From Glandiceps talaboti (taxonomy: Eukaryota > Hemichordata > Enteropneusta > Spengelidae), in contig NC_135552.1 of NCBI RefSeq assembly GCF_964340395.1, positions 26,051,681 through 26,115,680 of the forward strand: DNA of 64,000 bases, given 5' to 3'. Both the position numbers and the translations under genes were made by a program. Below, one piece after another: positions 14,401-26,801 of this stretch. Positions within the stretch are counted from its first letter, which is position 1; the number at the start of each line of letters is the position of its first letter. The notes under the pieces are model-generated. The model saw nothing but the letters and a program-made list of their open reading frames with translations. It did not search any database and was not told the origin of the DNA.

Positions 14401-14591
14401 CAGTTTTGGCATACGACAGCTTACAATATTGGTGGTCATGTCTTCTCCCTAGATGACATTGAACATGGAATTCTAAGAGGTAAGCTTGAAGGAAAGGTAG
14501 GGAGGGAAAGAGGTGGAGTGGGGCAAAAATGATTGTTGGTTGATTGATTGATTGATGGATGGGTGGATGGATGGATGGATTGATTGGTTGG

Positions 14592-14660
<69 letters not shown>

Positions 14661-17600
14661 GATATGTATCAGTTATTGCAAGTATTACAGTCAAACAAGT
14701 AATGTAACTATATATCTGTTTACTGTTGCTAGGTAACAGACCACACCCAGCTGCCAATGATCCTCATTTTCCTTCAAAAGATGCCAGACTTAAATATGTT
14801 ATTACAGATGTGGACCCAAGAATTCATTTTGCTTTAGTGTGTGGTGCTAAGGTAAATAACATATCTCATATATTAACTGCCGTGATGTCATTCTAATTTA
14901 CTGTCTGTTTCAGGTTATTGATAATACACCTTGTTCCTGATTTTATTACAAATATTCACCATTTTTTGTGCATGGTATTTATCACATTCTGTGTTACCAT
15001 AGCTACAAAACTGTCAGTTCTAACAAGACATATAGACTAAAGTCACGCAAACTTTCCAAACTGACTAAATGCAATGACAGAACCCCATGATGAATGAGTG
15101 CAAGTGTAGTATTTGCATGAACACTTGTGTTCTCTGCAGTCATACATGAGCGAGAGTGCAGCAGAATACAATGCAAGCATGAGTGCAAATAGCCCTGTAG
15201 GTACCCACACTGGCACTCACATGGCATGGCCTATATGTTTATCTGAATCAGCAAATTTTCATAGAAGTAACACTGCAATCATGCACTTTCATATACAACA
15301 AATAATCAGCCCTCATTTACATATAATTTGCATGCAATATTTTCGGTATTGCACTGTAGCAAGTATTGATGGTATGCATGTGAACCGATGTATTAAGTAA
15401 TCACTGGTATTGTAATAGTATTTCAATGTTCCACATTAACTTCTTTTTTTTTAAATTTGCTGAACGATATCTCTTTTGTGATATGATAGAATCCCAGAAA
15501 AGCTGTTCTTTTAGCTTGTATTGTCAATTAATGTATGTTAAAGTCAATAGATTAGAAGGAAAATAAAAAAGGGCTTATTTCTGTTTTTAACAAATATGAC
15601 AAAACTTCTTGAATAAATGACAATCTTCAGGTGATGTTCTGAGTGAATGTAATTGAACGTATTGAGTTTGAAAAGTGTGCCAAGCAAAGTTGATAATAAG
15701 GACACCAATTTTAGGAACTTGATTCAATATAGTTTGGTTCCTTTCTCAGTTAACAAAATACAAGAAGAATAAGGCTCTAAATCACAATACACCTGGAAAT
15801 GTTTCTGAAAAGGTGTGAAACTGTTTTCCTAGTTTTTAACCCTGTGAAAGTTTAGAGAATTAATTATTGATTTCTTTCTGTGTTCCTTTTTTTATTGTCT
15901 AGTCCTGTCCTCCTATCAATGTCTATACAGAGAAGAATCTAGACCAAGCTCTCAATTTAGCGACTACAAACTTTGTAGAACAGGAAACACTTGTCAACAT
16001 GAAATTCAAAGAGGTAAGTGATTCATTCATAGAAAAAATATGGTCATATATGCCTAGCAACAAAGACCACACCCATGGCAACAGCTGAATGCCAGTATAT
16101 TACTAATGTAGCAACACTGATGGGAATATCACAAATGTGTTCATTGACAGTGACCATACCCATAGCAACAGCCAAATGGCACCATCTTTTACAAAGATAG
16201 CAATGCTGATGGGTATATCACATAAAGAGTATGGCCACAAATATGCCTAGCAACAAAGACCACACTCATAGCAACAGCACAGGACACTTTCTTTTACAAA
16301 GATAGCAACACTGATGGGTTTATCAGTGAATGCAGCGTTTGGAAATAAACACAAATGTGCAACAACGATTGCCATACCCATAGCAACCATGTCAGTCTAA
16401 CCAACCGTGTAGTGTGTAAAGCTAAAACTAGTGCCAGGTATCAATCAACCCATCTCGGCTGAATGATGTGCCATTTTGACTTGTATTGTTTATTACAGTT
16501 TTACTTCAGTGCCCTTGGAAGAATTTATTGAAACAAGAATTGTATGATAAACTACTCTCTATTTTAAATTATGGATTCATCAGCTTCACTCTTTCTATAT
16601 AATACTGTAATCTTGGAAATTTGAGTTACTTCGCTGGAAAACAAAAACACAAAAATAAGTAGTGACTAAAATGTCTTCTTGTACATGAACACAATGTACT
16701 AGTCTGGTAATTAATAAAATTAGTAGTGACTAAAATGCCTTCCTGTACATGCACACAATGTACCAGTCTGGTAATTAATAAAATTAGTCTTTTAGAATTA
16801 GCTTATGACTGTAAAATAGCAAAATTTTCTAGTGGTGAAAATATCTAGATTTAGAGTATATGTGAAAGACTGAAACCTGTAATCTAAAGTGAAGTGGATT
16901 TTATCGTTAGGAAAATAAGGGCTTGAATGTTGATTTTCAAGTAACAAAAAAGATGCATTGTGTGAGGTGACATTATGTGTGTTTTACTTGTAAATCATTG
17001 GTGTAGTCAGGTGACAACCATCCCCCTGAGTGGGGTGTGTACAACCATCCCCCTAAGTAGGGTGTGTACAACCATCCCCCTGTGTAGGGTGTGTACAACC
17101 ACCCCCCTGAGTAGGGTGTGTACAACCATCCCCCTGTGTAGGGTGTGTACAACCATCCCCTGAGTAGGATGTGTATAACCATCCCCTGAGTAGGATGTGT
17201 ACAACCACCCTCCTGAGTAGGGTGTGTACAACCATCCCCTGAGTAGGATGTGTACAACCACCCTCCTGAGTAGGGTGTGTACAACCATCCCCTGAGTAGG
17301 GTGTTTACAACCATCCCCTGTGTAGGATGTGTATAACCATCCCCTGAGTAGGGTGTGTACTACCATCCCCCTGAGTAGGGTGTGTACAACCATCCCCCTG
17401 AGTAGGATGTGTACAACCAACCCCCTGTGTAGGGTGTGTACAACCAACCCCCTGTGTAGGGTGTGTACAACCATCCCCTGAGTAGGGTGTGTACAACCAT
17501 CCCCTGAGTAGGGTGTGTACAACCATCCCCTGAGTAGGGTGTGTACAACCATCCCCTGAGTAGGGTGTGTACAACCACCCTCCTGAGTAGGGTGTGTACA

Positions 17601-20600
17601 ACCACCCCCCTGTGTAGGGTGTGTACAACCATCCCCCTGAGTAGGGTGTGTACAACCATCCCCCTGAGTAGAGTATGTACAACCATCCCCTGAGTAGAGT
17701 GTGTATAATCATCCCGTTAGTAGGGTGTGTACAGCCATCCCTCTGTGCAGGGGTATACAACCATCGCCCTGAGTAGGGTGTGTACAACCCTCTCTGTATG
17801 TGTAAAATACATGATTTTGTACAGGGAGGTTTATGAAGTCGATGCATCAACAGGTCTATTGAAAATTGATTTCTTCTGCTTGTGCTTTGAGACTAAGAAC
17901 AAGAAAAATCCACCACTCAATGAATCATTTAAAATAGAAAGTGGAGAGAATATCCATTATTGAATTATATATAGTAATTGTTTTGATATATACTGTGTGA
18001 CAGTGACAAATCTATAGAATTGTTTGAAATGTCATATCTTAGTTCTCAGGAGGATATTAATACTTACAACTCTCATTCCTCACTGATATTTAGAATATTG
18101 CAAATTAGAATCTTGACAGGGCTTTTTTTCAGAAGTCGTCAGATAGCATTGTAACAAATTTTCTTTTCTCAAAAGCATTTACTATTCAGACTGTACTCAA
18201 TTCATTTTAATGACACAGCGTAGAGTTCCATTGAAGCCAACAAATAATCTAACATATTTTTGCTTTTAGATTTAATACACATTCATAGAATCTTTCAGCT
18301 GTATAAATAATATATATTTCTAATTCAAAGTTGTCAGCCATCATTATCTGTTCTGTTCATCAGTAAAATTTACAGAGCAGTTTCTGTGTATTTAGAAGGT
18401 CAGAGGTCATGTAAGGTCATGTAAAGTTCATAGCATTGGCATGGTGATGACAAAATGGAGGATTAAACATATAATACCTGGACAAACACCTGTACCCTAC
18501 CAAATTTTATTTTCAATTCTTTTTCCTTTCTTAGATTGAGTTATCCAGGTTATTTCAGTGGTACAGAACTGATTTTGGAGTTGATGAACTTGAAGCTGTC
18601 AGGTGAGTTTCTCCAGAAAAAAAATGAAGGTTGTATGAACAAATAAAACCGTGTGTAGCTTCCTCTTTTTTTAATTTCTGGTATTTAAACATTTCAAACC
18701 ATAACCTCATTTCTATAAATAAATCAGGTAGAAAGTTTCGTCCAGCAATACAGAAATGGAAATATTTTCTGCCAGGTCTCTTTTTCTGATGTAAAATAAC
18801 TATGGTAAAGTTAAAAAATAACTGGGATTAATGTATAGTATTCAATGAACCCTTATTGTAAATTTGGATAGTAGATTAGTTCTTTATCACACTATAAGAA
18901 TTGATCAGAATTAATACCACAAATATGGATATGAGTATTTTTGTCTCGCTCCACACAAGTATACAGAAATGAAAATAGTTATTTTCAATGAGTTAGTTTG
19001 AAACAAATCTCTGTATTTTGTAGAGGTAGAATCGCCATAGTAACACTGAAGTTAGTAGTTGATTTGTACTTTCATTGTACATAAGGATAGTATGATCTAG
19101 TAGGATAGTGGATCACTGAGTAAGATTTGATCAGAATTAAGTTTTAATTTAGCACAAATGTTGGCATTTCATTGTGTTATTACATAATGGGAGATAGGCA
19201 TACTTTATCATATTGCAGCATTTACAGTATTAACAGTGGCTTTAAATGTACCTGTACATGTCAGATATTGTTAAATTGTATGGTTTCTGTCCCATACTGT
19301 GTCTATGAATTGTCAGTGTAAACTGTGCTATCAAATTCCAGTCATTGCTCACACCCAGGTAGATAGGCTAAATGTAGTCTCTTCATTTATGTATGACATA
19401 CATACAGTATTAAATTAATGAAATTCTTGCCAACTTTGGGTCTCATTTATGTTAAAGGGATGAGTATTGATTTGTGAGAATGATTGATTTGGGTTGAATT
19501 AGGGTCAGTTCTCTGTATATGTAAAGTAAACACTGACAAACTTTATAACTCTGTATGTACACATTGTAAACTTTTATTGGTGCTTTTAGGCAGAATACAG
19601 AACTGAGTCATGGAAACCATAATATGATTTAAAAATAGCAGTCACAGCTTTGTAGAACCCCCCCCCCCCCCCCCACAAACACACATACACACAAACAGGC
19701 ACAGACAGATACAGACACAGACAGACATACATGGACACAGACACAGGCACTGACACACACAGACACACACACTGACACAGACATATGTACACATGCCAAA
19801 CCTCAGACATTAAATGAAAGTAAACTATGAGATTAACAATAACCACCCCCACCCCCACCTACCCAATCTATTTTTAGTACATTGGCATTTCAGAGATATA
19901 TTGTATCGTATTCCACCTCAGCTAGTGTGTTGACTCCAATAAGTAGTGTAGAGGCTATTGCAGTCTGTATTGGTTGGATATCTTTAGAATCAAACCATAA
20001 GGGATAGCTAATAGCCTCTAGACTAGTACCCAATGAGGTGTATACTACATTGTGTCAATGTGGTCAGAGTATCTCTTCAGCACCAACAAATAGTGTTTGT
20101 AACCCAAGACTACTGAGGTCAAAACGTTGGCTTGGACTCAGAAATTTATTGTTGAAATATTAAGGATTAAGTTACCTGTGTATATCAATACTTATCTCTT
20201 AGAGATTCAACTGAAATATGAGACATTTTGTAGTACATGTTTTTTAAAATGTCAAACACACTAATTAGTATTAAACCTATATCAAATTTAATGATAGAAA
20301 ATTTTGTGAAACCCCCTGCAGGTAAGAAAATTTTGTGAAACCCCTGCAGGTAATATAAGTTTCATTTTCATGGAATTTAGTTGTGGTATGAAGTTGTTTG
20401 TTTTTGCAAATTTACATTGAACTTGATACATGTAAACTTTTATTATTTGTGCAAATATTGACCAAACTGTCTGTAAATATTCAAGCATTTAAAAACTCAA
20501 AATATGGTCCAGGTAATGAGTCCCTAACACAATATGGATGACTGTATAACACAGCTATCAAAAATTAACTACAGTTACCATGTCCACTGGTTATCAAAAC

Positions 20601-23600
20601 TCTTGTAAATATTACATCTGTGTTTGACACATACTAGTATGTCTGTTTCACAAGATGTATACATTTAGGTCTTTGACCTGTATGGATGAATGTCACATTA
20701 TGTAACAGATTTCAATGAATTAGTGCACAGGGTTGGTGTTCTACAGATACTGTAGAAGGTTTTGTTAGAGGTATGACATACATATTATGCAATCAGACTT
20801 CTATTCACCAGGGTCTAATGCACCCAGTGTTGATACAAGGTCACAGCTAATACTATTTCTTTAGGTAGTAGTTGATATTTCTATAGGATAATGTAGAATG
20901 GACAATATGTCACATAACTGCCATTGCTATAAAAGTCTAGGATCCAGTCATTCAGGAATTTTGCTCTCACTTGTTGTACCCTACCACACCTGGCATTTTG
21001 CTATAAGGGTGCTATATTCCAACCTAGATTACATTCCCGCTGTGACACTGAATAGAGTAATCATGTTTATAGCATATAGCTCAACCATCCAAGTTGGTTC
21101 TAGGCACATGGTGATAAGATTGACGTCATCTCACAACGGGAAGAAATAGAAACCAATAAGAATTTGTGCCTGTTTTCTGTCAGTTGGTTAATAGCCAAAG
21201 TGCTAGTTAGGGGTAGGGGAAAAGTGAAAGCAAAATCTCCACTTGACTGAATTGTAGGTTATACCATAGCCTGCTAACCATAGGATTATCTGATGCAACT
21301 TTAACTCATTCAGTGAATGTCTGTGACATCTGCTGTTATGTATGTCATTTAACAATGGGAGGACTCATAAATGAGTGACATGAGTAAGGTAATGCTAGCA
21401 GCAGAGACTTGCCTATCAGATTTGACATACTTGCCTATCCGATATGACATTTTCGGGCATTCGCATAATTTTCCATACCTTTACTACTACCTTACTTTTG
21501 ATTGGCAATCTAATTATTATCAGTGAACAGTACATAAACAGCTTGAAATTTTGACTAGTTTTTGCACCTCAGTGGGCTTTAGCTTTTTTGAGAAGTTTTA
21601 AAAGCTAAAAATATGAAATAGAATAATATGACTTGTAACATGAAGGTGTCATGATACAGCAGAATTATAGACTTTTATGAAAATTTACATTATAATTATA
21701 AATCCAAATGTGAAATTAACTGGTACTGGTATTATTCAATTTGGTATTATTCACAGGTAAATATAGGAAATAATGTTTCACCACTAGAGGGCGCACTACA
21801 CATGAGGCCATAATGAGCTTAGCATAGAATATCTGTTTACTTCATGTTTGTTTGTTTTACTGTCATATATCATGTAAATTTTCTGAAAATTGATTTAACT
21901 TTGTAGAATAGATAACATGTATGATGACAGTAGGATAAAGATACAATACACTATGTGTTGAATTATTTGTATTCTGTATGCACTTTGCTCTTTTTACAAC
22001 CATGGCCTACTACCATGGTGTCAAAGTTCAAAGTATTGAAGATACTACAAATGGTTACCATAGATTTTTCTAGGAAGACATACTGAGAGAAAATTGTCAA
22101 AGCCATGAATAACCAAACCATCATTTAAAAAAAAAATATTATGTTTAGTTATAACTTAGATGTTGAAATACACATAGCATGATATACATCAATGGATATT
22201 GCCTTAATCAAAAGCACTTGAATCAATGTTTATGATTTAAAAAAAATGTATAGTGAATATTCACTATACGTTTTTTTCCCAAATCATACAGATTGATTGG
22301 AGTGCCTGTGGCCTTAATGGCAGTTAGAGGTACTTGGACTTTGGAAACATTACAGTTGTGTGTAGGCGTGATGTGATATAAAATCAAACAACAGAGTGAA
22401 AATAAAACATACAGTGATAGCCAAGAATTTCTTAAATCAATATCAATTATCTATAACTTTACATTCTACTGTATTTCAATGAGTTTAGCGTATTGTAAAA
22501 TAAACCAAACTGTCACTATAAAGACAGTTCAATCCTTACATTAGCTGAGTTACTTCATTACTAATCATTGCTGGTACTCTATACATGTACACAGCATGGC
22601 TTTATGTGTTTATAAATTTAGCCTACTCTGAGTCAAGTCATTGTGGAGACTTTCTTTCTCCGCTCTGCTCACACCTAACATTAATGGTCATGTATTCAAA
22701 CCTAAAAATTAGACCCCTTTGACGTTGTGATATGGTCATTATGTTTACAAGGTATTACTCCACTCTCCTTGTTGGTTAAATAATGACATGGTGAATGCTG
22801 TTGACATTATTTCACAGCAGGCAAATTTGAAACCCAATAACAGTTTGTGCTGTCTTTCTGGCCAAAGATTCAATTGATAGGGAAATGCTAGGTGAGAGGG
22901 GAGACGATAGTAAAAATATGCTCAATGACTTCAAGTGACTTTAGGCTAGCACTGATAAGTCTGGTACATCTAGGCTGGCACTGATAAGTCTGGTACATCT
23001 AGGCTAGCACTGATAAGTCTGGTACATCTAGGCTGACACTGATAAGTCTGGTACATCTAGGCTAGCACTGATAAGTCTGGTACATCTAGGCTAGCACTGA
23101 TAAGTCTGGTACATCTAGGCTAGCACTGATAAGTCTGGTACATCTAGGCTGACACTGATAAGTCTGGTGCATCTAGGCTAGCACTGATAAGTCTGGTGCA
23201 TCTAGGCTGACACTGATAAGTCTGGTGCATCTAGGCTAGCACTGATAAGTCTGGTGCATCTAGGCTGACACTGATAAGTCTGGTGCATCTAGGCTAGCAC
23301 TGATAAGTCTGGTACATCTAGGCTAGCACTGATAAGTCTGGTACATCTAGGCTAGCACTGATAAGTCTGGTACATCTAGGCTAGCACTGATAAGTCTGGT
23401 ACATCTAGGCTAGCACTGATAAGCCTGGTACATCTATAGGCTAGCACTGATAAGTCTGGTGCATCTAGGCTAGCACTGATAAGTCTGGTACATCTAGGCT
23501 AGCACTGATAAGTCTGGTACATCTAGGCTAGCACTGATAAGTCTGGTACATCTAGGCTGACACTGATAAGTCTGGTACATCTAGGCTAGCACTGATAAGT

Positions 23601-24700
23601 CTGGTACATCTAGACTGACACTGATAAGCCTGGTGCATCTAGGCTGACACTGATAAATCTGGTACATCTAGGCTGACACTGATAAATCTGGTACATCTAG
23701 GCTAGCACTGATAAATCTGGTACATCTAGGCTAGCACTGATAAGCCTGGTGCATCTAGGCTGACACTGATAAGTCTGGTACATCTAGGCTAGCACTGATA
23801 AATCTGGTACATCTAGGCTAGCACTGATAAGTCTGGTACATCTAGGCTAGCACTGATAAGTCTGGTACATCTAGGCTAGCACTGATAAGTCTGGTACATC
23901 TAGGCTAGCACTGATAAGTCTGGTACATCTAGGCTAGCACTGATAACTCTGGTACATCTAGGCTAGCACTGATAAGTCTGGTACATCTAGGCTAGCACTG
24001 ATAAGTCTGGTACATCTAGGCTAGCACTGATAAGTCTGGTACATCTAGGCTGACACTGATAAGTCTGGTACATCTAGGCTGACACTGATAAGTCTGGTAC
24101 ATCTAGGCTAGCACTGATAAGTCTGGTACATCTAGGCTAGCACTGATAAGTCTGGTACATCTAGGCTAGCACTGATAAGTCTGGTACATCTAGGCTAGCA
24201 CTGATAAGTCTGGTACATCTAGGCTAGCACTGATAAGTCTGGTACATCTAGGCTGACACTGATAAGTCTGGTACATCTAGGCTAGCACTGATAAGTCTGG
24301 TACATCTAGGCTAGCACTGATAAGTCTGGTACATCTAGGCTAGCACTGATAAGTCTGGTACATCTGGTAATGTGTATCCGCTACAGACTTGATTTGATTA
24401 CTTTTGTCAACAAATGAGCATTTGTGGGATATTGATATGATTTGATTATACTTGCCAGTCAGTCGATCAGTCAATCAGTAAGCCATATTTCATAATAGTT
24501 AAAACAGAGTGCAATGACATATCTATTCTATGGCCCTCCTAAGTAATCATACATGAACAGTGAGTACATCAAAGGTAGATAAACAAAATATAGGCAAAGT
24601 AAACAAAGTCTTGTTCCTACGGATATCGACGGCTAAGAACCATACGAGTTAACTATATATATAGTTGTCCTGAATCATGACTTGCAGCTACCAGTTGTGT

Positions 24701-24731
<31 letters not shown>

Positions 24732-25580
24732 GAGGGGGGGGGGTATGTTTGTATTTGTGTATGTGTGACTGTGTATGTGTATGTGTGTGACTGTGTGTGT
24801 GTGGGGGGGGGGCTTCAAAAGCACAAATTTGCTAGTTTCCCTTGCTAACTTATAGCTACCTTTATAGTCAATAATCTGTGCATGACCTGGTATCACCCTG
24901 TCTTCCTGCCAATTATCTTTTACTCTTATCTTTTAAAAGTCATTCCTTAATCTCGATATGAAAATTAAAAAAAAAGCAGCTTAAAGTAAAAGTGAATTTT
25001 GTACATGAAACAAAATAAACATCTTTTGTTATAATTTCAATTTGTAGAGTGCCTCATTTTATGATATGATATGTTGTCTGCAAATTTGATTCATATCCTT
25101 TTTTCAGTTGCCATGTATATCCTCTAGAATTTATACTAAAAAAAAATATGAAATTAAGAGATTGGCAAACTGACTTTGTATTTTATTCAAATTGTTGTCA
25201 TAGCACTGGTGTCAAGGGTCAAATGTCAACACAGTTTAATATATCTCTTTTCTGAAGCATGTAACAAGAGATACATGACATTGGAAAACAGGCAAATATG
25301 ACATAAATGTATTGTAGTGCTAATTGAATACATCCATTTAATATAGGTAATGTAAGATAACAAGGAACTTAAAGTCAAGTGATAACCATCTGCATTTAAT
25401 TATAATACTCTTTGCCTTTAATATAATAAACTATTGTAATGTTTCTAGTTTATCTTCAACAAAGAGATATGATCCATATGGCCTTGTTTCTTGTGAACTG
25501 TACTGATTGAGATATGCCTTGTAATATCTGATAGTGTAGTCTACATTGTTGTATGGATGAGTAGTAGTGTATTGATTGTA

Positions 25581-25676
<96 letters not shown>

Positions 25677-26739
25677 ATGTCTATAGTATATCCTGGTAAT
25701 ACCCACTATCAGAGAGTATGGTATGATATACAAGAAACACAACACACATGTTAAATAGTAGTCCTGTTTGCTGATGGAGTAAGTTGGGACTCAATTCTTA
25801 CATTGTCCCATATATAGCATTCTGGAGACCTGTGTAAACAAACCTATTCATAGCACACTGATGTGCCAATAACGAAAATAACATCAGATCCAGGAGTCAA
25901 ATATTAGCAATCAATTGACTATCTACCTATTTCTCATCTCTCTGATGACTTCCTTGGATTACCTAGAATCTTGAAATCAGAACATATCATCATTTCAAGG
26001 CTCCCTCTTTATGTACACGGGCATGTGATGCCATTTGGTTAAGGAGGGACTTTCATGGTGTAACAATGACAACCCACAAACTATTACACCAAAATGTAAT
26101 ATACATGGTCTAACAACGACAACCCACAAACTACTACACCAAGACTACAATATGATTCACAACTTGACAATTATATGTATGTTTTAATGATGTAATTATG
26201 CCATCATTTCAAAGAGGAAATCAATCAAAACAAGAGATTTGCAATCATTTAATTGTTTTAGTATATGATTATGAGGACATACAATAAGATAAATAGGTCA
26301 TTTATCTACTACTTATCAGTGAGAGATTAATATTTAAATGTAGTTGCCATGGGAACAAGTTGTGGAATATATTTATAATATTAATCATAAAAAATTGTGA
26401 AATTTGTCTTCTTTGTCAAACACTCAAGTACTGAGATGCATTTCTTCACCAGATGGATTTTTCTTTCTTCCATTTTGATACTTTAATATATTTGTGTGTG
26501 TGTGTGGCTTTTCATTTCTCCATAGATGGACATTGAAGTACTTGTGTGAAGACAAGGTGTATGGCATTGAGGTATTGTTAGATGTATTACAGTATGAAGG
26601 CGGAGTCAGAATCACATACAGAGATTACAACTGGCAGCTGAATGAGTTTTCCAGCCCCTCTCAAGATGATCACCCTCAAATCAAGAAAGGTGGCAAGAAA
26701 ATGAACACAGTACCACAACATGGACCACTCAATTTATAA
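6996..26739 (+). CDS. DUF547-domain protein of unknown function (7 coding exons, 325 aa)
   Basis: Coding exons are 6996-7150, 11697-11854, 14327-14479, 14733-14851, 15903-16013, 18535-18602 and 26526-26739 (978 nt, phase-consistent, GT-AG). The first in-frame ATG is at 6996; upstream in-frame codons lack ATG. Residues 1-50 are Ser/Thr/Gln-rich and probably disordered. Residues about 50-95 contain the lead-in block with GVDYKAL. The DUF547 core (PF04784) runs about 95-240, with KMVFFINIYNALTIH, TAYNIGGHVFSLDDIEHGIL and the Cys motif CGAKSCPP near 193-199. The C-terminal tail is Lys-rich and ends HGPLNL. No signal peptide or membrane segment is seen. DUF547 occurs in bacteria and in plant MIP1-like proteins; its biochemical role is not established and I assign none. 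Exon 3 has two possible acceptors 12 nt apart, and the downstream one fits the family. The gene is head to head with TBC1D7. Confidence 0.9.
7954..8008. repeat. (AC)n microsatellite
   Basis: About 27 uninterrupted AC dinucleotides lie in intron 1 of the DUF547 gene. Confidence 0.95.
8209..8309. repeat. 57-bp tandem duplication, two units
   Basis: Two near-identical adjacent copies share GAATTATACAGAAAAATAAA and AATAATAAACAGCTTAAGTT, differing mainly by one A in the poly-A stretch. Confidence 0.8.
11290..11520. repeat. (CAGA)n tetranucleotide tract with (CA)n and CAGACA variants
   Basis: Long runs of CAGA/GACA units are interrupted by CACAGA and CACACA. Minus-strand open frames here (Cys-Val-Cys-Leu-Ser repeats) come from the tetranucleotide and are not genes. 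Confidence 0.9.
11855..14326 (+). other. Intron 2 of the DUF547 gene
   Basis: AT-rich sequence with no recognised gene, RNA or tandem array. Its 3' end holds two alternative acceptors, AG at 14313-14314 and at 14325-14326. Confidence 0.7.
14531..14662. repeat. (GATT)n / (GGAT)n tetranucleotide tract
   Basis: About 130 bp of GATT units with a short block of GGAT/GGGT variants, in the small intron after exon 3 of the DUF547 gene. Confidence 0.9.
14852..15902 (+). other. Intron 4 of the DUF547 gene
   Basis: It contains copy 1 of dispersed repeat A (15078-15375). The rest shows no coding or RNA feature. Confidence 0.7.
15078..15375 (+). repeat. Dispersed repeat A, copy 1, with fold-back core
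   Basis: The core 15078-15229 begins CAGAACCCCATG and ends in the inverted match ACTGGCACTCACATGGCATG. It is homologous to the reverse complement of the element at 30621-30803. Homology continues past the core (TATGTTTATCTGAA, then GCAAATTT and a CTCATTTACATATAATTTGC-like stretch), so the repeat exceeds the fold-back part. Family not recognised. Confidence 0.65.
16035..16400. repeat. Degenerate long-period tandem repeat, about three copies
   Basis: Phrases such as GCCTAGCAACAAAGACCACA, CCATAGCAACAGC, TTTTACAAAGATAGCAA and CTGATGGGTATATCA recur in the same order with substitutions and gaps. Confidence 0.65.
16659..16787. repeat. 64-bp tandem duplication, two units
   Basis: Two adjacent copies share AGTGACTAAAATG and CAGTCTGGTAATTAATAAAA-like stretches; the second differs by a few substitutions. 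Confidence 0.8.
17019..17790. repeat. 27/28-bp minisatellite, about 28 units
   Basis: The unit is GTGTGTACAACCATCCCC followed by TGAGTAGGG. Unit length varies with four or five C, and GAGTAG/TGTGTAG and ACCATCC/ACCACCC variants recur. Long minus-strand open frames with HTLLRG/WLYTPYSG-like repeats are by-products. Flanking sequence on both sides resembles 42860-42985, where essentially one unit is present. Confidence 0.95.
19658..19790. repeat. Poly-C run with CA/GACA-rich low-complexity tract
   Basis: A run of about 17 C is followed by imperfect ACAC, CAGA and GACA units. Confidence 0.85.
20297..20352. repeat. Short tandem duplication, two units
   Basis: GAAAATTTTGTGAAACCCC plus TGCAGGTAA occurs twice in succession, the copies differing by one C. 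Confidence 0.75.
22229..22289. repeat. About 60-bp near-perfect palindrome
   Basis: The sequence is symmetrical about 22258/22259. The inner TAGTGAATATTCACTA is a perfect palindrome. The arms continue through a poly-A/poly-T stretch and an ATGATTT/AAATCAT outer pair, with one wobble and a small bulge. There is no loop, so it would fold as a cruciform or hairpin. Confidence 0.85.
22941..24366. repeat. 29-bp minisatellite, about 49 units
   Basis: The unit is AGGCTAGCACTGATAAGTCT followed by GGTACATCT. Recurrent variants are GCTAGCAC/GCTGACAC, GGTACATC/GGTGCATC and TAAGTCTG/TAAATCTG/TAAGCCTG. One unit near 23433 has a three-base insertion. Low divergence suggests recent expansion or homogenisation. 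Confidence 0.97.
24695..24810. repeat. (GT)n and poly-G tract
   Basis: GT repeats, a G-run of nearly 30 bases with one A, more GT-rich sequence and a second G-run near 24803. On the G strand it could form quadruplexes. Confidence 0.9.
25583..25674. repeat. (GT)n microsatellite, about 46 units
   Basis: Uninterrupted GT repeats in intron 6; open frames on both strands here are artefacts. Confidence 0.97.
26056..26160. repeat. 54-bp imperfect tandem duplication
   Basis: ATGGT(G/C)TAACAA(T/C)GACAA followed by CCCACAAACTA and TACACCAA occurs twice in succession. Confidence 0.7.
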
Positions 26740-26795
26740 AACTTTATTTTCTTTCCTTGGTCTATTTCAAAATGAATTCATTTTGAAAAAAATCA

Positions 26796-26801
26796 AATAA
26801 A
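26796..26801 (+). promoter_or_regulatory. Candidate polyadenylation signal of the DUF547 gene
   Basis: AATAAA lies 57 nt after the stop codon and is followed by T-rich sequence. Use of this site would give a very short 3'UTR. Confidence 0.5.

Larger units (their letters stand above)
16014..18534 (+). other. Intron 5 of the DUF547 gene
   Basis: It is dominated by repeats: a degenerate long-period repeat (16035-16400), a 64-bp duplication (16659-16787) and the 27/28-bp minisatellite (17019-17790). No further exon is recognised. Confidence 0.75.
18603..26525 (+). other. Intron 6 of the DUF547 gene (7.9 kb)
   Basis: It holds the 29-bp minisatellite, a C-run and CA/GA-rich tract (19658-19790), a 25-bp duplication (20297-20352), a large palindrome (22229-22289), G-rich and GT tracts (24695-24810, 25583-25674) and a 54-bp duplication (26056-26160). 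No additional exon or nested gene is recognised. Confidence 0.75.

Noticed and set aside
17007-17850. Minus-strand open frames of 181 codons with HTLLRG/WLYTPYSG-type repeats
   Set aside because: They are translations of the 27/28-bp minisatellite in several frames.
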